Below are positions 1 through 9,835 of a stretch of 64,000 nucleotides of DNA, one piece after another. The position numbers and the translations under genes were made by a program. The notes beneath the pieces are model-generated. The model had not been told where the DNA came from. It made no database searches and saw only the letters and a list, made by a program, of their open reading frames with translations. The stretch is taken from NCBI RefSeq assembly GCF_021029445.1, contig NZ_CP072610.1:2790001-2854000 (forward strand), read 5' to 3'. The DNA comes from Pseudomonas wenzhouensis (GTDB lineage: Bacteria; Pseudomonadota; Gammaproteobacteria; Pseudomonadales; Pseudomonadaceae). The stretch's first letter is position 1. Each line of letters starts with the position of its first letter.

Positions 1-1
1 C

Positions 2-274
2 GACTATGCGGACTACACCACACGCGTGCGCGAGGCCTATCAGCAGCAGTTCAGCCTGGGTCAGCGCACCCTGCTCGACCTGCTCGACAGCGAGAACGAA
101 CTATTCACCGCCAATCGGCGCTACACCGAGGTTCGCTACGGCGAGGAGTTCTCGATGTACCGCGTCGTCGCGGCCATGGGTGATCTGCTGCGTCAGCAAC
201 AGGTCGTAGTCCCGGCGCAGGCCGTAGCCCTCTCGGAAGTGAAGAGTGAGGCGCGCTTGCCGGAAATGAAGTAA
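2..274 (+). CDS. TolC-family outer-membrane protein, C-terminal fragment (LapE-like)
   Basis: Only the last 90 or so codons lie in the window; the frame is open to the left edge, so the start is outside. Visible motifs such as FSLGQRTLLDLLDSENELF and the following helical stretch are typical of the second coiled-coil repeat and C-terminal end of TolC-type outer-membrane channels. TolC proteins form the trimeric exit duct of type I secretion systems. The gene ends 24 bases before lapB and is on the same strand as lapB-lapC, so the three probably form one adhesin-secretion operon in which this protein is the LapE partner. The family call is firm. The LapE assignment rests on context. Confidence 0.85.
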   Translation, partial: DYADYTTRVREAYQQQFSLGQRTLLDLLDSENELFTANRRYTEVRYGEEFSMYRVVAAMGDLLRQQQVVVPAQAVALSEVKSEARLPEMK

Positions 275-298
275 TACCGGCCCGAGGAGTAGTCGAAA

Positions 299-2458
299 TT
301 GACCAGCATGGAACGGCCCATAGCTACAAGCGATCCACGGCTCAGCCATGACGATCCGCTGCTCGACGGCCTGTTGATCCTCTGTCGCCTGCACGGCTGC
401 TCGGCCAGCCGTGGCAGCCTGAGCGCCGGCCTGCCATTACCGGCCCAGCGTCTGAGCCCCGAACTGCTGCCGCGTGCAGCGGCACGGGCCGGACTGCAGG
501 GCCGTATGCTGCAGCGCGAACTGGCCAGCATTTCGGCGTTGAATCTACCGGTTCTGCTGCTGCTCAAGGATGGTCGCAGTGCCGTGCTGCGCCAGTGGGG
601 GCCAAAGCAGCAGGCACAGATCCTGCCGTGCGAGGCAGACGGCGGCGAGCAGTGGGTCAGTCGTGAGCAACTGGCTGCCGAATACAGCGGCCAGGCGTTC
701 TTCGCCCGCCCACGGCATGAGCTGGAAGAAGCCCGCACACCGCTGGTGCCACGCATCGAAGCCTGGTTCCGCGACACCCTCAAGCTGTCGCGCTGGCTCT
801 ATACCGATGCCGTGCTGGCCAGCCTGCTGATCAACCTGCTCGGCCTGATGGTGCCGCTGTTCGTCATGCAGACCTACGACCGCGTGGTGCCCAACCAGGC
901 GACCGCTACGCTCTGGGTATTGGCCATAGGCCTGTTTATCGGCACTGGCTTCGAACTGCTGCTCAAGGTGCTGCGCGCGCACCTGCTCGACACTGCGGGC
1001 AAGAAGACCGACGTGGTTTTGTCGGCCACCTTGTTCGAACGCATCACCGGTATGTCGATGAAAGCGCGGCCGGCCAGCGTCGGCGGCTTCGCCCAGAGCA
1101 TTCATGATTTTCAGGGGCTGCGCGATTTCCTCACCGCCGTGACCCTGACCAGCCTGATCGATCTGCCTTTTTCCCTGTTGATGTTGCTGGTGATCGGGCT
1201 GATCGGCGGGCCGCTGGTGTTCATCCCGCTGCTGGCCTTTCCCATCACCATCGTTTTCGCCTGGGTCATCCAGATCCGCCTGCGCGATACGGTGCACAAG
1301 AGCCTGCAACTCGGTGCACAACGCCAGGCCTTGCTGATCGAAACCCTCGGCGGCCTGGAAACGCTCAAGGCTTGCGGTGCCGAGAGCGAGCGTCAGCACC
1401 AGTGGGAGCAAACCCATGGCGCCCTCACCCGCCTGGACGGCCATGCCAAATTCCTCGCTTCGCTGGCTACCAACGGCACGCTGTTCCTGCAGCAGTTCGC
1501 CGGCATGGCGACCATCGTCGCCGGGGTCTACCTGATCATCGCCGGCCATCTCAGCGTCGGTGCGCTGGTGGCCTGCTACATGCTCGGCAGCCGCATCCTT
1601 GCCCCGCTCGGGCAAATCGCCGGGCTGATTACCCGCTACCAGCAGGCACGCCTGACCATGACCAGCACCGACGCCCTGATGGCCCTGCCGCAGGAGCGTC
1701 AGGACAAGCAGCGCCCGCTGGATCGCACCCTGCTCAAGGGCAGCCTGGAGATTCGCCAGGTCAGCTTCACCTACCCCGGCCAGAACGCACCAGCCCTGAA
1801 CAACGTCAGCCTGCGCCTGGCAGCCGGAGAACGCCTCGGCATCATCGGCCGCAGCGGCTCGGGCAAGAGCACCCTGGCCCGACTGCTGATGGCCTTCTAC
1901 AGCGCCGACGAAGGACAGATCCTGCTGGACAACCTCGATCTGCGCCAACTGGATGTCGCCGACCTGCGCCACCAGATCGGCTACGTCGCCCACGACCTGC
2001 CACTGCTGGCCGGCAGCCTGCGCGACAACCTCACCCTGGGTGCCCGTTACATCAGCGACGCACGCATGCTCGAAGTCGCCGAACTGACCGGCGTGGTCGA
2101 CCTGGCCCGGCAGCATCCGCAAGGCTTCGATCGCCCGGTAGGCGAACGCGGACAACTGCTCTCCGGTGGCCAGCGCCAGGCCGTGCTGCTGGCCCGCGCG
2201 CTGCTGCTCGACCCACCCATCCTGGTGCTCGACGAGCCCACCAGCGCCATGGACAACACCAGCGAAGACCTGCTGCGCCAACGCCTGCACAACTGGGTAC
2301 AAGGCAAGACGCTGATCCTCATCACCCATCGCGCCTCCATGCTCAGCCTGGTCGACCGTCTGACCGTGCTGGATAGCGGCAAAGTGGTAGCGGACGGCCC
2401 CAAAGAGGCCGTGATCGAAGCCTTGCGCAAGGGCCGTGTCGGCCCGGCCAGCCTGTAG
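299..2458 (+). CDS. lapB: LapB-type ABC transporter of type I secretion (permease/ATPase)
   Basis: The 719-residue inner-membrane exporter should energise secretion of a very large LapA-type adhesin. The first 130 or so residues resemble a C39 peptidase domain but lack its catalytic Cys motif, so this is a substrate-docking C39-like domain. A six-helix transmembrane domain follows (about 165-440). The ATPase domain has Walker A GRSGSGKST near residue 517, signature LSGGQRQ and Walker B ILVLDEPTSAMD. A GAGGAG ribosome site sits nine bases before a TTG at 299; the first ATG is at 308 and is the alternative start. lapC begins ten bases after the stop. Confidence 0.92.
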   Translation: MTSMERPIATSDPRLSHDDPLLDGLLILCRLHGCSASRGSLSAGLPLPAQRLSPELLPRAAARAGLQGRMLQRELASISALNLPVLLLLKDGRSAVLRQWGPKQQAQILPCEADGGEQWVSREQLAAEYSGQAFFARPRHELEEARTPLVPRIEAWFRDTLKLSRWLYTDAVLASLLINLLGLMVPLFVMQTYDRVVPNQATATLWVLAIGLFIGTGFELLLKVLRAHLLDTAGKKTDVVLSATLFERITGMSMKARPASVGGFAQSIHDFQGLRDFLTAVTLTSLIDLPFSLLMLLVIGLIGGPLVFIPLLAFPITIVFAWVIQIRLRDTVHKSLQLGAQRQALLIETLGGLETLKACGAESERQHQWEQTHGALTRLDGHAKFLASLATNGTLFLQQFAGMATIVAGVYLIIAGHLSVGALVACYMLGSRILAPLGQIAGLITRYQQARLTMTSTDALMALPQERQDKQRPLDRTLLKGSLEIRQVSFTYPGQNAPALNNVSLRLAAGERLGIIGRSGSGKSTLARLLMAFYSADEGQILLDNLDLRQLDVADLRHQIGYVAHDLPLLAGSLRDNLTLGARYISDARMLEVAELTGVVDLARQHPQGFDRPVGERGQLLSGGQRQAVLLARALLLDPPILVLDEPTSAMDNTSEDLLRQRLHNWVQGKTLILITHRASMLSLVDRLTVLDSGKVVADGPKEAVIEALRKGRVGPASL

Positions 2459-2467
2459 GAGCGATCT

Positions 2468-3829
2468 GTGATGCACGCGACGCAGAACCTCAGCAACTAC
2501 TTCGACAGCCTGCGCGAAAAACGCCAGGACACCGAATTCATGCCGGAAGTCGAAGGCGCCATCCTGGAGGATTCACCCTGGCTGAGCCGCATCACGGTAT
2601 GGGCGGTCAGCGCCTGCCTGCTCACGGCATTGATCTGGGCGCATTTTGCCGTGCTTGAGGAAGTCACCACCGGCGAAGGCAAGGCCATCCCCTCGAGCAA
2701 AGTGCAGGTGATCCAGAATCTCGAAGGCGGCATCGTCAGCGAGATATTCGTGCGCGAGGGCCAGGTGGTGGACAAGGGCGATACCCTGCTGAGGCTCGAT
2801 GACACGCGCTTCCTCTCCAACCGCGGCGAAACCGAAGCGGATCGTCTGGCCCTCATCGCCCGTCTCGAACGTCTCAGTGCAGAGGCCGAAGGTCGCGCAC
2901 CACGGCTGCCCGAGGAAATCACCCGCGATGCGCCACAGTTGGCCGAAGACCAACTGGCTCTCTACCGCTCACGGCAGGAGCGCCTGCGCAGCGAGCAACG
3001 TACCCTCGGTGAGCAACTGCGCCAGAAGGAACAGGAGCTGGCCGAATTCCGCTCCAAGGCCCAGCAATACCGCTCCAGCCTGGGCCTGCTGCAGCAGGAG
3101 CTGAACATGTCACAGCCGCTGGTGGCTTCGGGCGCGATTTCCCAGGTCGAGGTTCTACGCCTTCGCCGTAGCCTGGTGGAAGTACGTGGCTCACTGGAGG
3201 CCACCAACCTGGCCATTCCGCGTGCTGAAGCGGCCATGAGCGAAATCAGAAGCAAGATGGAGGAGTCCGAGCTGGCTTTTCGCGCCGAAGCCTTCAAGGA
3301 ACTCAATGAAGTACGCACGGAACTGCAGAAGATTACCGCCACCAGCGTAGCCATCGAAGACAAGGTGACCCGCACCACCGTGACCTCGCCCGTGCGCGGC
3401 GTGATCAAGCAACTCAAGGTCAACACCATCGGCGGTGTGGTTCAGCCAGGTAGCGACATGCTGGAAATCGTGCCGCTGGATGACAGCCTGCTGATCGAAG
3501 CCAAGGTGCGCCCACAGGATGTCGCTTTCCTGCACCCAGGTCAGAAGGCCATGGTCAAGTTCACTGCCTATGACTACACCATCTATGGCGGTCTCAAGGC
3601 CAATCTGGAACTGATCAGCGCCGACACCATCACCGACGAGGAAGGCAACAGCTTCTACCTAATCCAGGTGCGTACCGAAAAAAGCCATCTTGGCAATCCG
3701 GAACACCCTCTGCTGATCATCCCCGGCATGGTCGCCACCGTGGACATCATCACCGGCGAAAAAAGTGTACTGGACTACCTGCTCAAACCGGTGCTCAAGG
3801 CCCGTTCCGAGGCCATGCGCGAACGCTGA
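2468..3829 (+). CDS. lapC: HlyD/LapC-type membrane fusion protein of type I secretion
   Basis: This 453-residue periplasmic adaptor links the LapB exporter to the TolC-like channel. It has a short cytoplasmic N-terminus, one transmembrane helix at about residues 38-58, then a lipoyl half-motif (VQVIQNLEGGIVSEIFVREG). A long coiled coil at about 140-290 precedes the second lipoyl half and beta-barrel region (TVTSPVRGVIKQLKVNTIGG), typical of the HlyD family. Its AGGAG ribosome site overlaps the lapB stop codon, which implies translational coupling. The start is GTG at 2468 or the adjacent ATG at 2471; the ATG has the better spacing. Confidence 0.92.
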   Translation: MMHATQNLSNYFDSLREKRQDTEFMPEVEGAILEDSPWLSRITVWAVSACLLTALIWAHFAVLEEVTTGEGKAIPSSKVQVIQNLEGGIVSEIFVREGQVVDKGDTLLRLDDTRFLSNRGETEADRLALIARLERLSAEAEGRAPRLPEEITRDAPQLAEDQLALYRSRQERLRSEQRTLGEQLRQKEQELAEFRSKAQQYRSSLGLLQQELNMSQPLVASGAISQVEVLRLRRSLVEVRGSLEATNLAIPRAEAAMSEIRSKMEESELAFRAEAFKELNEVRTELQKITATSVAIEDKVTRTTVTSPVRGVIKQLKVNTIGGVVQPGSDMLEIVPLDDSLLIEAKVRPQDVAFLHPGQKAMVKFTAYDYTIYGGLKANLELISADTITDEEGNSFYLIQVRTEKSHLGNPEHPLLIIPGMVATVDIITGEKSVLDYLLKPVLKARSEAMRER

Positions 3830-3933
3830 GCGCGCCGAACACACGGCATTCAAGGCCTCGCGGCCGACGCGACATCGTAGTTTCGTCGCTCGGCTGTAAT
3901 CCGGGGAGGTTCTGCGTCCCGACAATCAGCCTT

Positions 3934-3952
3934 GGATTGCATCCGGGCTACG
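3934..3952 (+). repeat. REP-like element, single unit
   Basis: This is a GGATTGCATCCGGGCTACG unit in the gap between lapC and the DTW gene. The same core recurs at 8580-8641 and 62597-62618, and degenerately at 9611-9632. Its short stem (GGAT/ATCC) and position between convergent genes fit a Pseudomonas REP sequence. The rest of the 3830-3979 gap shows no gene. Confidence 0.7.
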
Positions 3953-3979
3953 CGGCATCCCAGGATGCGCCCTTGCCAC

Positions 3980-4573
3980 CTAACGCTGGTGATTGCGGAT
4001 GAAGACCTCTTCTCCCATCGCCGCGATCTGCCCTTCGATCAACGCATCGAAGGGCCTGAGCAATGCGCTGAAATCGTGCGGCGCCTCCAGCACATCCAGT
4101 GCCGTGGCAATCGCCTCGATGGTCGACAGCGCTCCCTCTTCCGGCGCCTTGCGCAGGCGATAACGCGACGGCGCGGCGCCATCCAGGCTGACGCGTGGCA
4201 ACGCCGCCAACAACGGGTTCATGTGCAGCAGCTTGCGCGCCTTGCGCCAGGTGCCGTCGGGAACCACCAGCAGCAAAGGCCTCTCATCAGTCGCATAAGC
4301 ACTCAGGATGACGGACTCTTCACCGGGAAACAGCAGGCAGGCGCGATAATCAGAATGCGCAAGCAATGCCGGCAAATCATCGCACACCTCACCGACACGC
4401 AGCTCCGCGTTGCGCAACCCAAGCGCAGCCAGGCGAGCGGTATTGAGGGCATGGCCGACCTCGCTCGGGTGCTGCAGGATCAGCACCCGGGTACGACTGT
4501 CGAGACTGGGAACCAGCGCACAGAGACAATGGCTCAGCGGGCGCTGGCAACGTGAACAGGTTGGACGAGGCAT
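3980..4573 (-). CDS. DTW-domain tRNA aminocarboxypropyltransferase
   Basis: The 197-residue protein carries the DTW-domain hallmarks. An N-terminal Cys cluster (CSRCQRPLSHCLC) is probably metal-binding, LILQHPSE follows, and the defining DGTW motif sits in PDGTWRKARKLL. DTW proteins such as E. coli TapT (YfiP) transfer the aminocarboxypropyl group of S-adenosylmethionine to uridine in tRNA, giving acp3U. The tRNA position modified here cannot be read from sequence. The gene converges with lapC and is followed by a REP-containing gap. The ATG at 4573 agrees with the family N-terminus. I left the symbol blank because two DTW subfamilies exist. Confidence 0.88.
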   Translation of the reverse strand: MPRPTCSRCQRPLSHCLCALVPSLDSRTRVLILQHPSEVGHALNTARLAALGLRNAELRVGEVCDDLPALLAHSDYRACLLFPGEESVILSAYATDERPLLLVVPDGTWRKARKLLHMNPLLAALPRVSLDGAAPSRYRLRKAPEEGALSTIEAIATALDVLEAPHDFSALLRPFDALIEGQIAAMGEEVFIRNHQR

Positions 4574-4609
4574 GCCGCGCAGTGTGCCAGAACACCGCTG
4601 CGACGCGTA

Positions 4610-4648
4610 GTGCGTATGCTATCCGGAAACCCTGGATTGCATACGCAC
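4610..4648. terminator. Hairpin between the DTW and aer genes
   Basis: Perfect ten-base arms GTGCGTATGC and GCATACGCAC enclose a 19-base loop containing a REP-like ATCCGG...GGATT core. It lies just downstream of aer and upstream of the DTW gene, both on the minus strand. There is no clear U-run, so it may be a REP-derived hairpin and not an intrinsic terminator. Confidence 0.5.
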
Positions 4649-4655
4649 GACGGGC

Positions 4656-6221
4656 TCAGCGGTTGAAGCGTTCGGCCAGACTGTGCAGGTAATCAGCCAT
4701 CTGCTCCAGCTCGCGATTGATGGCCGCGCCCTGATGTGCCTGGCCAGCACTGTGGTCGGAAAGCTGGGCGATGCGGGTGATCTGCCGGCTGATATCCTCG
4801 GCTACATGACTCTGTTCTTCAGACGCTGCCGCCATTTGCTGGCTCATGCCGGTAATGCGCGTCACGGCAGAGCTGATGCCTTCCAGCGCATCCCGTACTG
4901 ACTCGACACTCTCTACGCTGCCACGGGAAATTTCCTCTCCCTTTCCGGCGGTTAATACGGCGCGCTCGGCTCCTGCACGCAGCTCCGAGATGATCTGGTG
5001 GATCTGCTCGGTCGACTGGCGAGTGCGAGAAGCCAGTGATCGAACCTCATCGGCCACCACCGCGAACCCACGTCCCTGCTCGCCCGCTCGCGCAGCTTCG
5101 ATCGCGGCATTGAGTGCCAGCAGATTGGTCTGCTCGGCAATCGAGGTGATCACATCGGCGACACTGCCGATGGACTGGGTGGAGTTGGCCAGCTCGTTGA
5201 CCGCCTGGCCGATATCGTTGACGGCCTTGGCCATCTGCCGCATGGAGTCGAGACTGCCGACGGCCAGATCACGTCCCTCACGCGCCAGACGATCCGCCTC
5301 CTCGGCAGCATGCGAGGTGTTCTGTACGTTGTGCGAGACCTCCTGAATGGTGGCGGCCATTTCATTGATAGCGGTCGCCGACTGATCCGTCTCGGCTCGT
5401 TGCTGGTCCAGCAACTCGGCACCCGCACTGGCCAGTTGGGCAGCCTGCGCAGCTCGCCGCTTGACGTTTTCACCTGCATCTTCGAGGCGCGTCAACGCGG
5501 TCTGCAAACGAGCCTCCTCACTGATCATGGCCATATCCAGCAGCGCCTGCGCGCCCCGGTTGTCGCTGTAGGTCAGGGCCACCAACTCACTGGTGAAAGC
5601 CTTGGGATGTTCGGCGAGGGTACGCAAGATCAACGTGCGGCTGCGATGCAACTGATATGCGCCCAACGCAATCATCATGGCGATGGTAACGCCGACCAGC
5701 AGTCCGCCCGTCATGAAATGCTCGGCTAACAGAATGAGTGCGGCAACCAGGATCAGCGGCCAGGAACGCACCAGGCTGTAGGTCCAGCGTTCAATCGCCG
5801 GCACCGCAGGCTTGCCCTCACGCAAACGGGCATAAAGCTTCTCCGCGCGCTGCTTCTGCGCCTGGGTCGGTAGCGAGCGTACCGACTCATAACCAACCAT
5901 GCGCCCGCCTTCATAAACTGGCGTCACATAGGCACTAACCCAGTAGAAATCACCATTCTTCGCCCGGTTCTTGACGATACCCATCCAAGGTTTGCCCTGC
6001 TTGATGGTGTCCCACATATGCCCGAATACTGCCGGCGGCATATCCGGGTGACGTACAAGATTGTGGGGCTGGCCAATCAGTTCCTCGCGGGTGAAACCAC
6101 TGATCTCGACAAACGCATCATTGCAATAGGTAATCCGGCTATCCATGTCGGTCGTGGAAATAAGGCGATCGTCCGCAGGAAACGTGCGTTCACGTTGGGT
6201 CACGGGCAGGTTCTGGCGCAT
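4656..6221 (-). CDS. aer: Aer-type energy taxis receptor (PAS + methyl-accepting chemotaxis protein)
   Basis: The 521-residue transducer has an N-terminal PAS domain ([19 protein letters not shown], then [13 protein letters not shown]), which in Aer proteins binds FAD and senses redox state. A central hydrophobic region anchors it in the inner membrane. The C-terminal signalling domain includes the conserved hairpin segment [19 protein letters not shown], which contacts CheA/CheW. There is no periplasmic sensor domain, as expected for Aer. The start was placed at ATG 6221 ([15 protein letters not shown]), matching Pseudomonas Aer N-termini as I recall them. The upstream GTG at 6275 would add an unsupported extension. 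No strong ribosome site is visible. The gene stands alone, so it presumably feeds distant che genes. Confidence 0.88.
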   Translation of the reverse strand: MRQNLPVTQRERTFPADDRLISTTDMDSRITYCNDAFVEISGFTREELIGQPHNLVRHPDMPPAVFGHMWDTIKQGKPWMGIVKNRAKNGDFYWVSAYVTPVYEGGRMVGYESVRSLPTQAQKQRAEKLYARLREGKPAVPAIERWTYSLVRSWPLILVAALILLAEHFMTGGLLVGVTIAMMIALGAYQLHRSRTLILRTLAEHPKAFTSELVALTYSDNRGAQALLDMAMISEEARLQTALTRLEDAGENVKRRAAQAAQLASAGAELLDQQRAETDQSATAINEMAATIQEVSHNVQNTSHAAEEADRLAREGRDLAVGSLDSMRQMAKAVNDIGQAVNELANSTQSIGSVADVITSIAEQTNLLALNAAIEAARAGEQGRGFAVVADEVRSLASRTRQSTEQIHQIISELRAGAERAVLTAGKGEEISRGSVESVESVRDALEGISSAVTRITGMSQQMAAASEEQSHVAEDISRQITRIAQLSDHSAGQAHQGAAINRELEQMADYLHSLAERFNR

Positions 6222-6586
6222 TCGGAGGTGTCTCAGTGGGTAAGAGATACTGGTTTCTTCTAGAAGTAGTAGCACAGCGCCAGAGGAGCGCTAATCAGCG
6301 ATTAGGCGCAGAGCCTGATGAACAGTGCGTATCAGGCTTTCGGCTGGCACCATGAAGTCTTTAACAGTGTTCTGGATCGAGTTGAGCCTTCAGCAGATCA
6401 CGACATATCGGATAGAAGCTCACGGTTTTCATCCCGATAGGAAAGCAGACAGAACGACGCCTACCGTGCAGACGCGCCCAGTCATGCTGAACCCAATAAG
6501 AGTGGCCTGAACGGCATGAAAAAGTAGACGCTCAGTCAGAGCTGATAGGCACTTGGCTCAAGGCCCATCGGCTCAACTGACGAGTT
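6222..6586. other. Intergenic region upstream of aer
   Basis: This 365-base gap holds no convincing gene. It is richer in A+T than its surroundings and contains an imperfect hairpin at 6312-6338 (AGCCTGAT...ATCAGGCT followed by TTT). It probably carries the aer promoter on the minus strand and the 3' end of the small-protein transcript. Short frames here lack ribosome sites and coding bias. Confidence 0.4.
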
Positions 6587-6718
6587 TCAGCGACGCTGAC
6601 GCGCTTCGCGACTCAGACGCTCCTGCTCGGCTTCACTGATGCGAATCGGCTGAGGTTGTGGGGCGAGGCCAAGGGCCTGCAGCAGGGCTTGCAGTTGTTC
6701 TTGCAGCTTGGCGAGCAT
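6587..6718 (-). CDS. Small conserved-looking protein downstream of aceK (43 aa)
   Basis: A 43-codon frame begins with ATG at 6718 behind a strong AGGAGG ribosome site (complement of CCTCCT at 6727-6732). It reads MLAKLQEQLQALLQALGL, then a short proline/glutamine linker and a basic end (SREARQRR). The pattern is an amphipathic Leu/Gln helix followed by a charged tail. It lies 87 bases downstream of aceK on the same strand, so it may be co-transcribed with it. I do not recognise a family. The excellent ribosome site and low-complexity helical design argue that it is translated. Function unknown. Confidence 0.65.
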   Translation of the reverse strand: MLAKLQEQLQALLQALGLAPQPQPIRISEAEQERLSREARQRR

Positions 6719-6805
6719 GGGTACGACCTCCTGCCAAGTAAAGGGAAGAGCCAGCGGCTCACCTGTAAGATTAGGCCGGGCAAGGCGGATTTCAACCAGC
6801 TTCCG

Positions 6806-8524
6806 TCAAATCACCGGACTCTTGCGTCGATACGGGAATACGTCGATCACCTTGCCCGCCCGAATCGCCTCCTGCAATTGTTTCCAGTAATCGGCGTCAT
6901 AGAGATTGCCATGCAACTGGCTGAACAGCCGGCGCTGCTTGATATCGGCGAACAGGAACGGCGGAAACTCCTCGGGGAACACGTCCATCGGCCCCACCGA
7001 ATACCAGGGCTCGGAACTCATTTCGTCCTCGGGAAAACGCGGCGGCGGGATGCGGCGGAAGTTCACTTCGGTGAGAAAGCAGATCTCGTCGTAGTCGTAG
7101 AACACCACGCGGCCATGGCGGGTGACGCCGAAATTCTTCAGCAACATGTCGCCAGGGAAGATATTGGCCGCCGCCAGTTGTTTGATGGCCAGGCCGTAGT
7201 CATCCAGCGCTTCGCGCACCTGCGCTTCGTTGGCACTCTCCAGGTAGAGGTTCAGCGGCGTCATGCGCCGTTCGGTCCAACAGTGGCGCACAAGCACGGT
7301 GTCACCCTCCACGACCACGGTCGACGGTGCCACCTCCAGCAACTCGGCCAGGCACTCAGGCTCGAACTTGGCCTTGGGAAAACGGAAGTCGGCGAACTCC
7401 TGGGTATCGGCCATGCGCCCTACGCGGTCGACGCTTTTCACCAGGCGATACTTCTCGATCACCGTATTGCGGTCCACCGTCTTGGCGTGGGCGAAACGGT
7501 CCTTGATGATCTTGAACACGGTATTGAAGCCCGGCAGGGTGAACACGCTCATGACCATGCCGCGCACCCCCGGCGCCATGATGAAGCGATCATCGGTGCC
7601 GGCCAGGTGGCCGATCAGGGCGCGGTAGAACTCGGATTTGCCATGCTTGTAGAAGCCGATCGAGGTGTACAGCTCGGCGATGTGCTTGCCCGGCAGGATG
7701 CGCTTGAGAAAGCCGACGAACTCCGCCGGAATGGCCACGTCCACCATGAAATAACTGCGGGTGAAGGAGAAGATGATCGACACCTCCGCCTCGTCGGTGA
7801 TCGCTGCATCGGCCTGGATGCCCAGCCCTTCGCGATGCAGCAGCGGGATTGCCAGCGGCCACTGCTCCTCGCGGTTATAGATGCGTCCGATCAGATAAGC
7901 ACCCTTGTTGCGATACAGCACCGAGGAAAACAGCTCGATGCATAACTCAGGGTCCTTGCACACCCAGTCCGGCAGGCTGGCACGCAGTTGCTCCTCCAGG
8001 CGCAGCAAGTCACGCGGCAGGTCTTCGTAGGGCACGTCAAACCGGTAATCGTCGAAGATTGCCTGCAATGCCGGCGGTAATTCGCCTGCAGGTCGATAGC
8101 CGCGTATCTGGACGGCACTGGGCTGGTTGCGCAGCGACGGCCGCGTAGTGTGGATGAACATGCAGCCATCGCTGATCTGGTCATGGCTGAACAGGCTGCA
8201 GAAGATCGAGTTGAACCAGGTTTCCGCCAACTCGTCATCGAAACGCAGGTCGATCAGGGCGATATAGGCGCTCTTGACCAGCGGCCACTGCCCGACTTCC
8301 AGCAGCGACGCATCAAACCCTTGCAGCAGATGCTCGCGGGTCTCGGCGACCTTGTCTTCGTAGAGGTTGATACGCGCCGCCGAGGCTTGCTGCGCATCCT
8401 GCCACTGCGCCTGCTCGAAACGTACCCGCGCGCCATCGGTGATCTGACGAAAATGCTCGCGATAGTCGTCGAAGCCATCGAGAATCAGACGCGCGATCTC
8501 ACTGGCCGGCCATTGCTGTCCCAT
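6806..8524 (-). CDS. aceK: Isocitrate dehydrogenase kinase/phosphatase
   Basis: AceK phosphorylates and dephosphorylates isocitrate dehydrogenase, switching carbon between the TCA cycle and the glyoxylate shunt during growth on acetate or fatty acids. The 572-residue product has the expected family length. It shows the N-terminal regulatory segment ([13 protein letters not shown]), the nucleotide-binding region around [17 protein letters not shown], and the catalytic region with [19 protein letters not shown] near the end. I chose ATG 8524 ([11 protein letters not shown]) because it fits the family N-terminus. The longer frame to 8614 runs into the REP repeat. No aceA or aceB lies beside it, as is usual in Pseudomonas. 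Confidence 0.95.
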   Translation of the reverse strand: MGQQWPASEIARLILDGFDDYREHFRQITDGARVRFEQAQWQDAQQASAARINLYEDKVAETREHLLQGFDASLLEVGQWPLVKSAYIALIDLRFDDELAETWFNSIFCSLFSHDQISDGCMFIHTTRPSLRNQPSAVQIRGYRPAGELPPALQAIFDDYRFDVPYEDLPRDLLRLEEQLRASLPDWVCKDPELCIELFSSVLYRNKGAYLIGRIYNREEQWPLAIPLLHREGLGIQADAAITDEAEVSIIFSFTRSYFMVDVAIPAEFVGFLKRILPGKHIAELYTSIGFYKHGKSEFYRALIGHLAGTDDRFIMAPGVRGMVMSVFTLPGFNTVFKIIKDRFAHAKTVDRNTVIEKYRLVKSVDRVGRMADTQEFADFRFPKAKFEPECLAELLEVAPSTVVVEGDTVLVRHCWTERRMTPLNLYLESANEAQVREALDDYGLAIKQLAAANIFPGDMLLKNFGVTRHGRVVFYDYDEICFLTEVNFRRIPPPRFPEDEMSSEPWYSVGPMDVFPEEFPPFLFADIKQRRLFSQLHGNLYDADYWKQLQEAIRAGKVIDVFPYRRKSPVI

Positions 8525-8579
8525 GGAAGTGCCTCGCAAGGAAATGAGTGAAGCGAGCTTAGCCACAAAGTCGGCCAAA

Positions 8580-8641
8580 CGTAGCCCGGATGCAATCCGG
8601 GGACTATCGCCCATGTCTTCCCGGATTTCATCCGGGCTACG
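8580..8641. repeat. Paired inverted REP elements (BIME-like)
   Basis: Two 22-base units face each other: CGTAGCCCGGATGCAATCCG plus GG at 8580-8601 and its near inverse at 8620-8641, with 18 bases between them. The pair lies between the divergent aceK and EamA genes, where it could form a long hairpin in either transcript. It is the best-preserved copy of the window's REP family. Confidence 0.85.
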
Positions 8642-8724
8642 GGTTCGTTCGACAGCGCAATACGGATTGCCAGAACCCTGCCCAGCAGCAACACTCTCGA
8701 TCCCACCCTGCCGGATACTTCGTC

Positions 8725-9615
8725 TTGCGTACCGCCGATCTGCTTCGCCTGCTGCTGCTCGCCGCCATCTGGGGCGCCAGTTTCCTGTTCATGCGCGTTG
8801 CCGCGCCGGTGCTGGGCAGCATGCCGACCGCCTTCTTCCGCGCCAGTTTCGGCATGCTGGGCTTGCTTGCCCTGCTACTGTTGTTGCGCACGAATTGGGA
8901 CTTTCGCGGCAAGTTTCGTATATGCCTGGTACTCGGGCTAATCAACGCCGGCGTGCCGTCAGTCATGTACTGCCTGGCGGCGCTGATCCTGCCGGCCGGT
9001 TACTCGGCAATCTTCAACGCCACCACCCCACTCATGGGCGTATTGATCGGCGCGCTGTTCTTTCATGAAGGCATCACCCCGAGCAAGGCAGCCGGCGTAT
9101 TCCTCGGTCTACTGGGTGTGGCGGTGCTGACCCGTACCGGCCCGGTAGCCTTCGACCTGCAACTGTTGCTCGGTGCCGGAGCCTGCCTGGTAGCCACCAC
9201 CTGCTATGGCTTCGCCGGTTTCCTTACCCGGCGCTGGATTGGCCAGCAAGGCGGCCTGGACAACCGTTTGACCGCCTTCGCCAGCCTGGTAGGCGCCAGC
9301 CTGTTCCTGCTGCCACTGTTCGCCGGCAGCCTGGTGCTGCAGCCGCCGCCAAGCTGGGGTGGCATAGAAGTGTGGCTATCACTGGCAGGTCTTGGGCTGG
9401 TCTGCACGGCCTTCGCCTACGTGCTGTATTTCCGCCTGCTGGCCGATATCGGGCCGATCAAGGCCAGCACCACCACCTTCCTGATCCCGCCATTCGGCGT
9501 GTTGTGGGGCGCACTGCTACTGGGCGAGCCACTGAGCTGGGACTACCTGCCCGGCTGCGTGCTGATCGCCCTGGCCCTGTGGCTGGTGGTGCGCCCGAGC
9601 GCGAGCAGAACGTAG
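8725..9615 (+). CDS. EamA/DMT-family transporter
   Basis: The 296-residue protein consists of about ten transmembrane helices in two EamA repeats. The N-terminal repeat begins [19 protein letters not shown]. The second contains [20 protein letters not shown] and ends [21 protein letters not shown]. The drug/metabolite transporter superfamily moves amino acids, nucleosides or small drugs, and the substrate cannot be predicted. No ATG precedes the first helix within a sensible distance, so I infer a TTG start at 8725 giving MRTADLL. The ribosome site is weak. The stop codon lies inside a degenerate REP copy. Confidence 0.82.
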   Translation: MRTADLLRLLLLAAIWGASFLFMRVAAPVLGSMPTAFFRASFGMLGLLALLLLLRTNWDFRGKFRICLVLGLINAGVPSVMYCLAALILPAGYSAIFNATTPLMGVLIGALFFHEGITPSKAAGVFLGLLGVAVLTRTGPVAFDLQLLLGAGACLVATTCYGFAGFLTRRWIGQQGGLDNRLTAFASLVGASLFLLPLFAGSLVLQPPPSWGGIEVWLSLAGLGLVCTAFAYVLYFRLLADIGPIKASTTTFLIPPFGVLWGALLLGEPLSWDYLPGCVLIALALWLVVRPSASRT

Positions 9616-9632
9616 CCCCGATGGAATCTGGG
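9611..9632 (+). repeat. Degenerate REP copy overlapping a stop codon
   Basis: CGTAGCCCCGATGGAATCTG resembles the REP core at 8580 with several mismatches. Its TAG provides the stop of the EamA gene, so the repeat starts inside the coding sequence. The rest of 9633-9835 shows nothing recognisable. Confidence 0.5.
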
Positions 9633-9835
9633 ATTCACCGTATTCCATACGAGCTAAGGACTGAAGGTCAGGCAAGGGCAGAGCGCACTTCACCGCCCCA
9701 CAAAAGCGATATCCGCTCTGAGCACGTAGCCTGCAGGAGCCGCGCCTGGCGACGAATCGCATGAACAGCGCATAAACAAAACCTTTGCCCCAACATCAGG
9801 CCTCTGCATACGCGCCACAGACACTGCAACCTGCG

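Noticed and set aside
545..2476. 643-codon open frame on the minus strand opposite lapB
   Set aside because: It is a GC-driven shadow of lapB with Gln/Gly/Ala-rich sequence and no domain; lapB motifs are intact on the plus strand.
6656..7945. 429-codon plus-strand frame opposite aceK
   Set aside because: His/Arg/Gln-rich composition, no ribosome site and no family; aceK is complete on the other strand.
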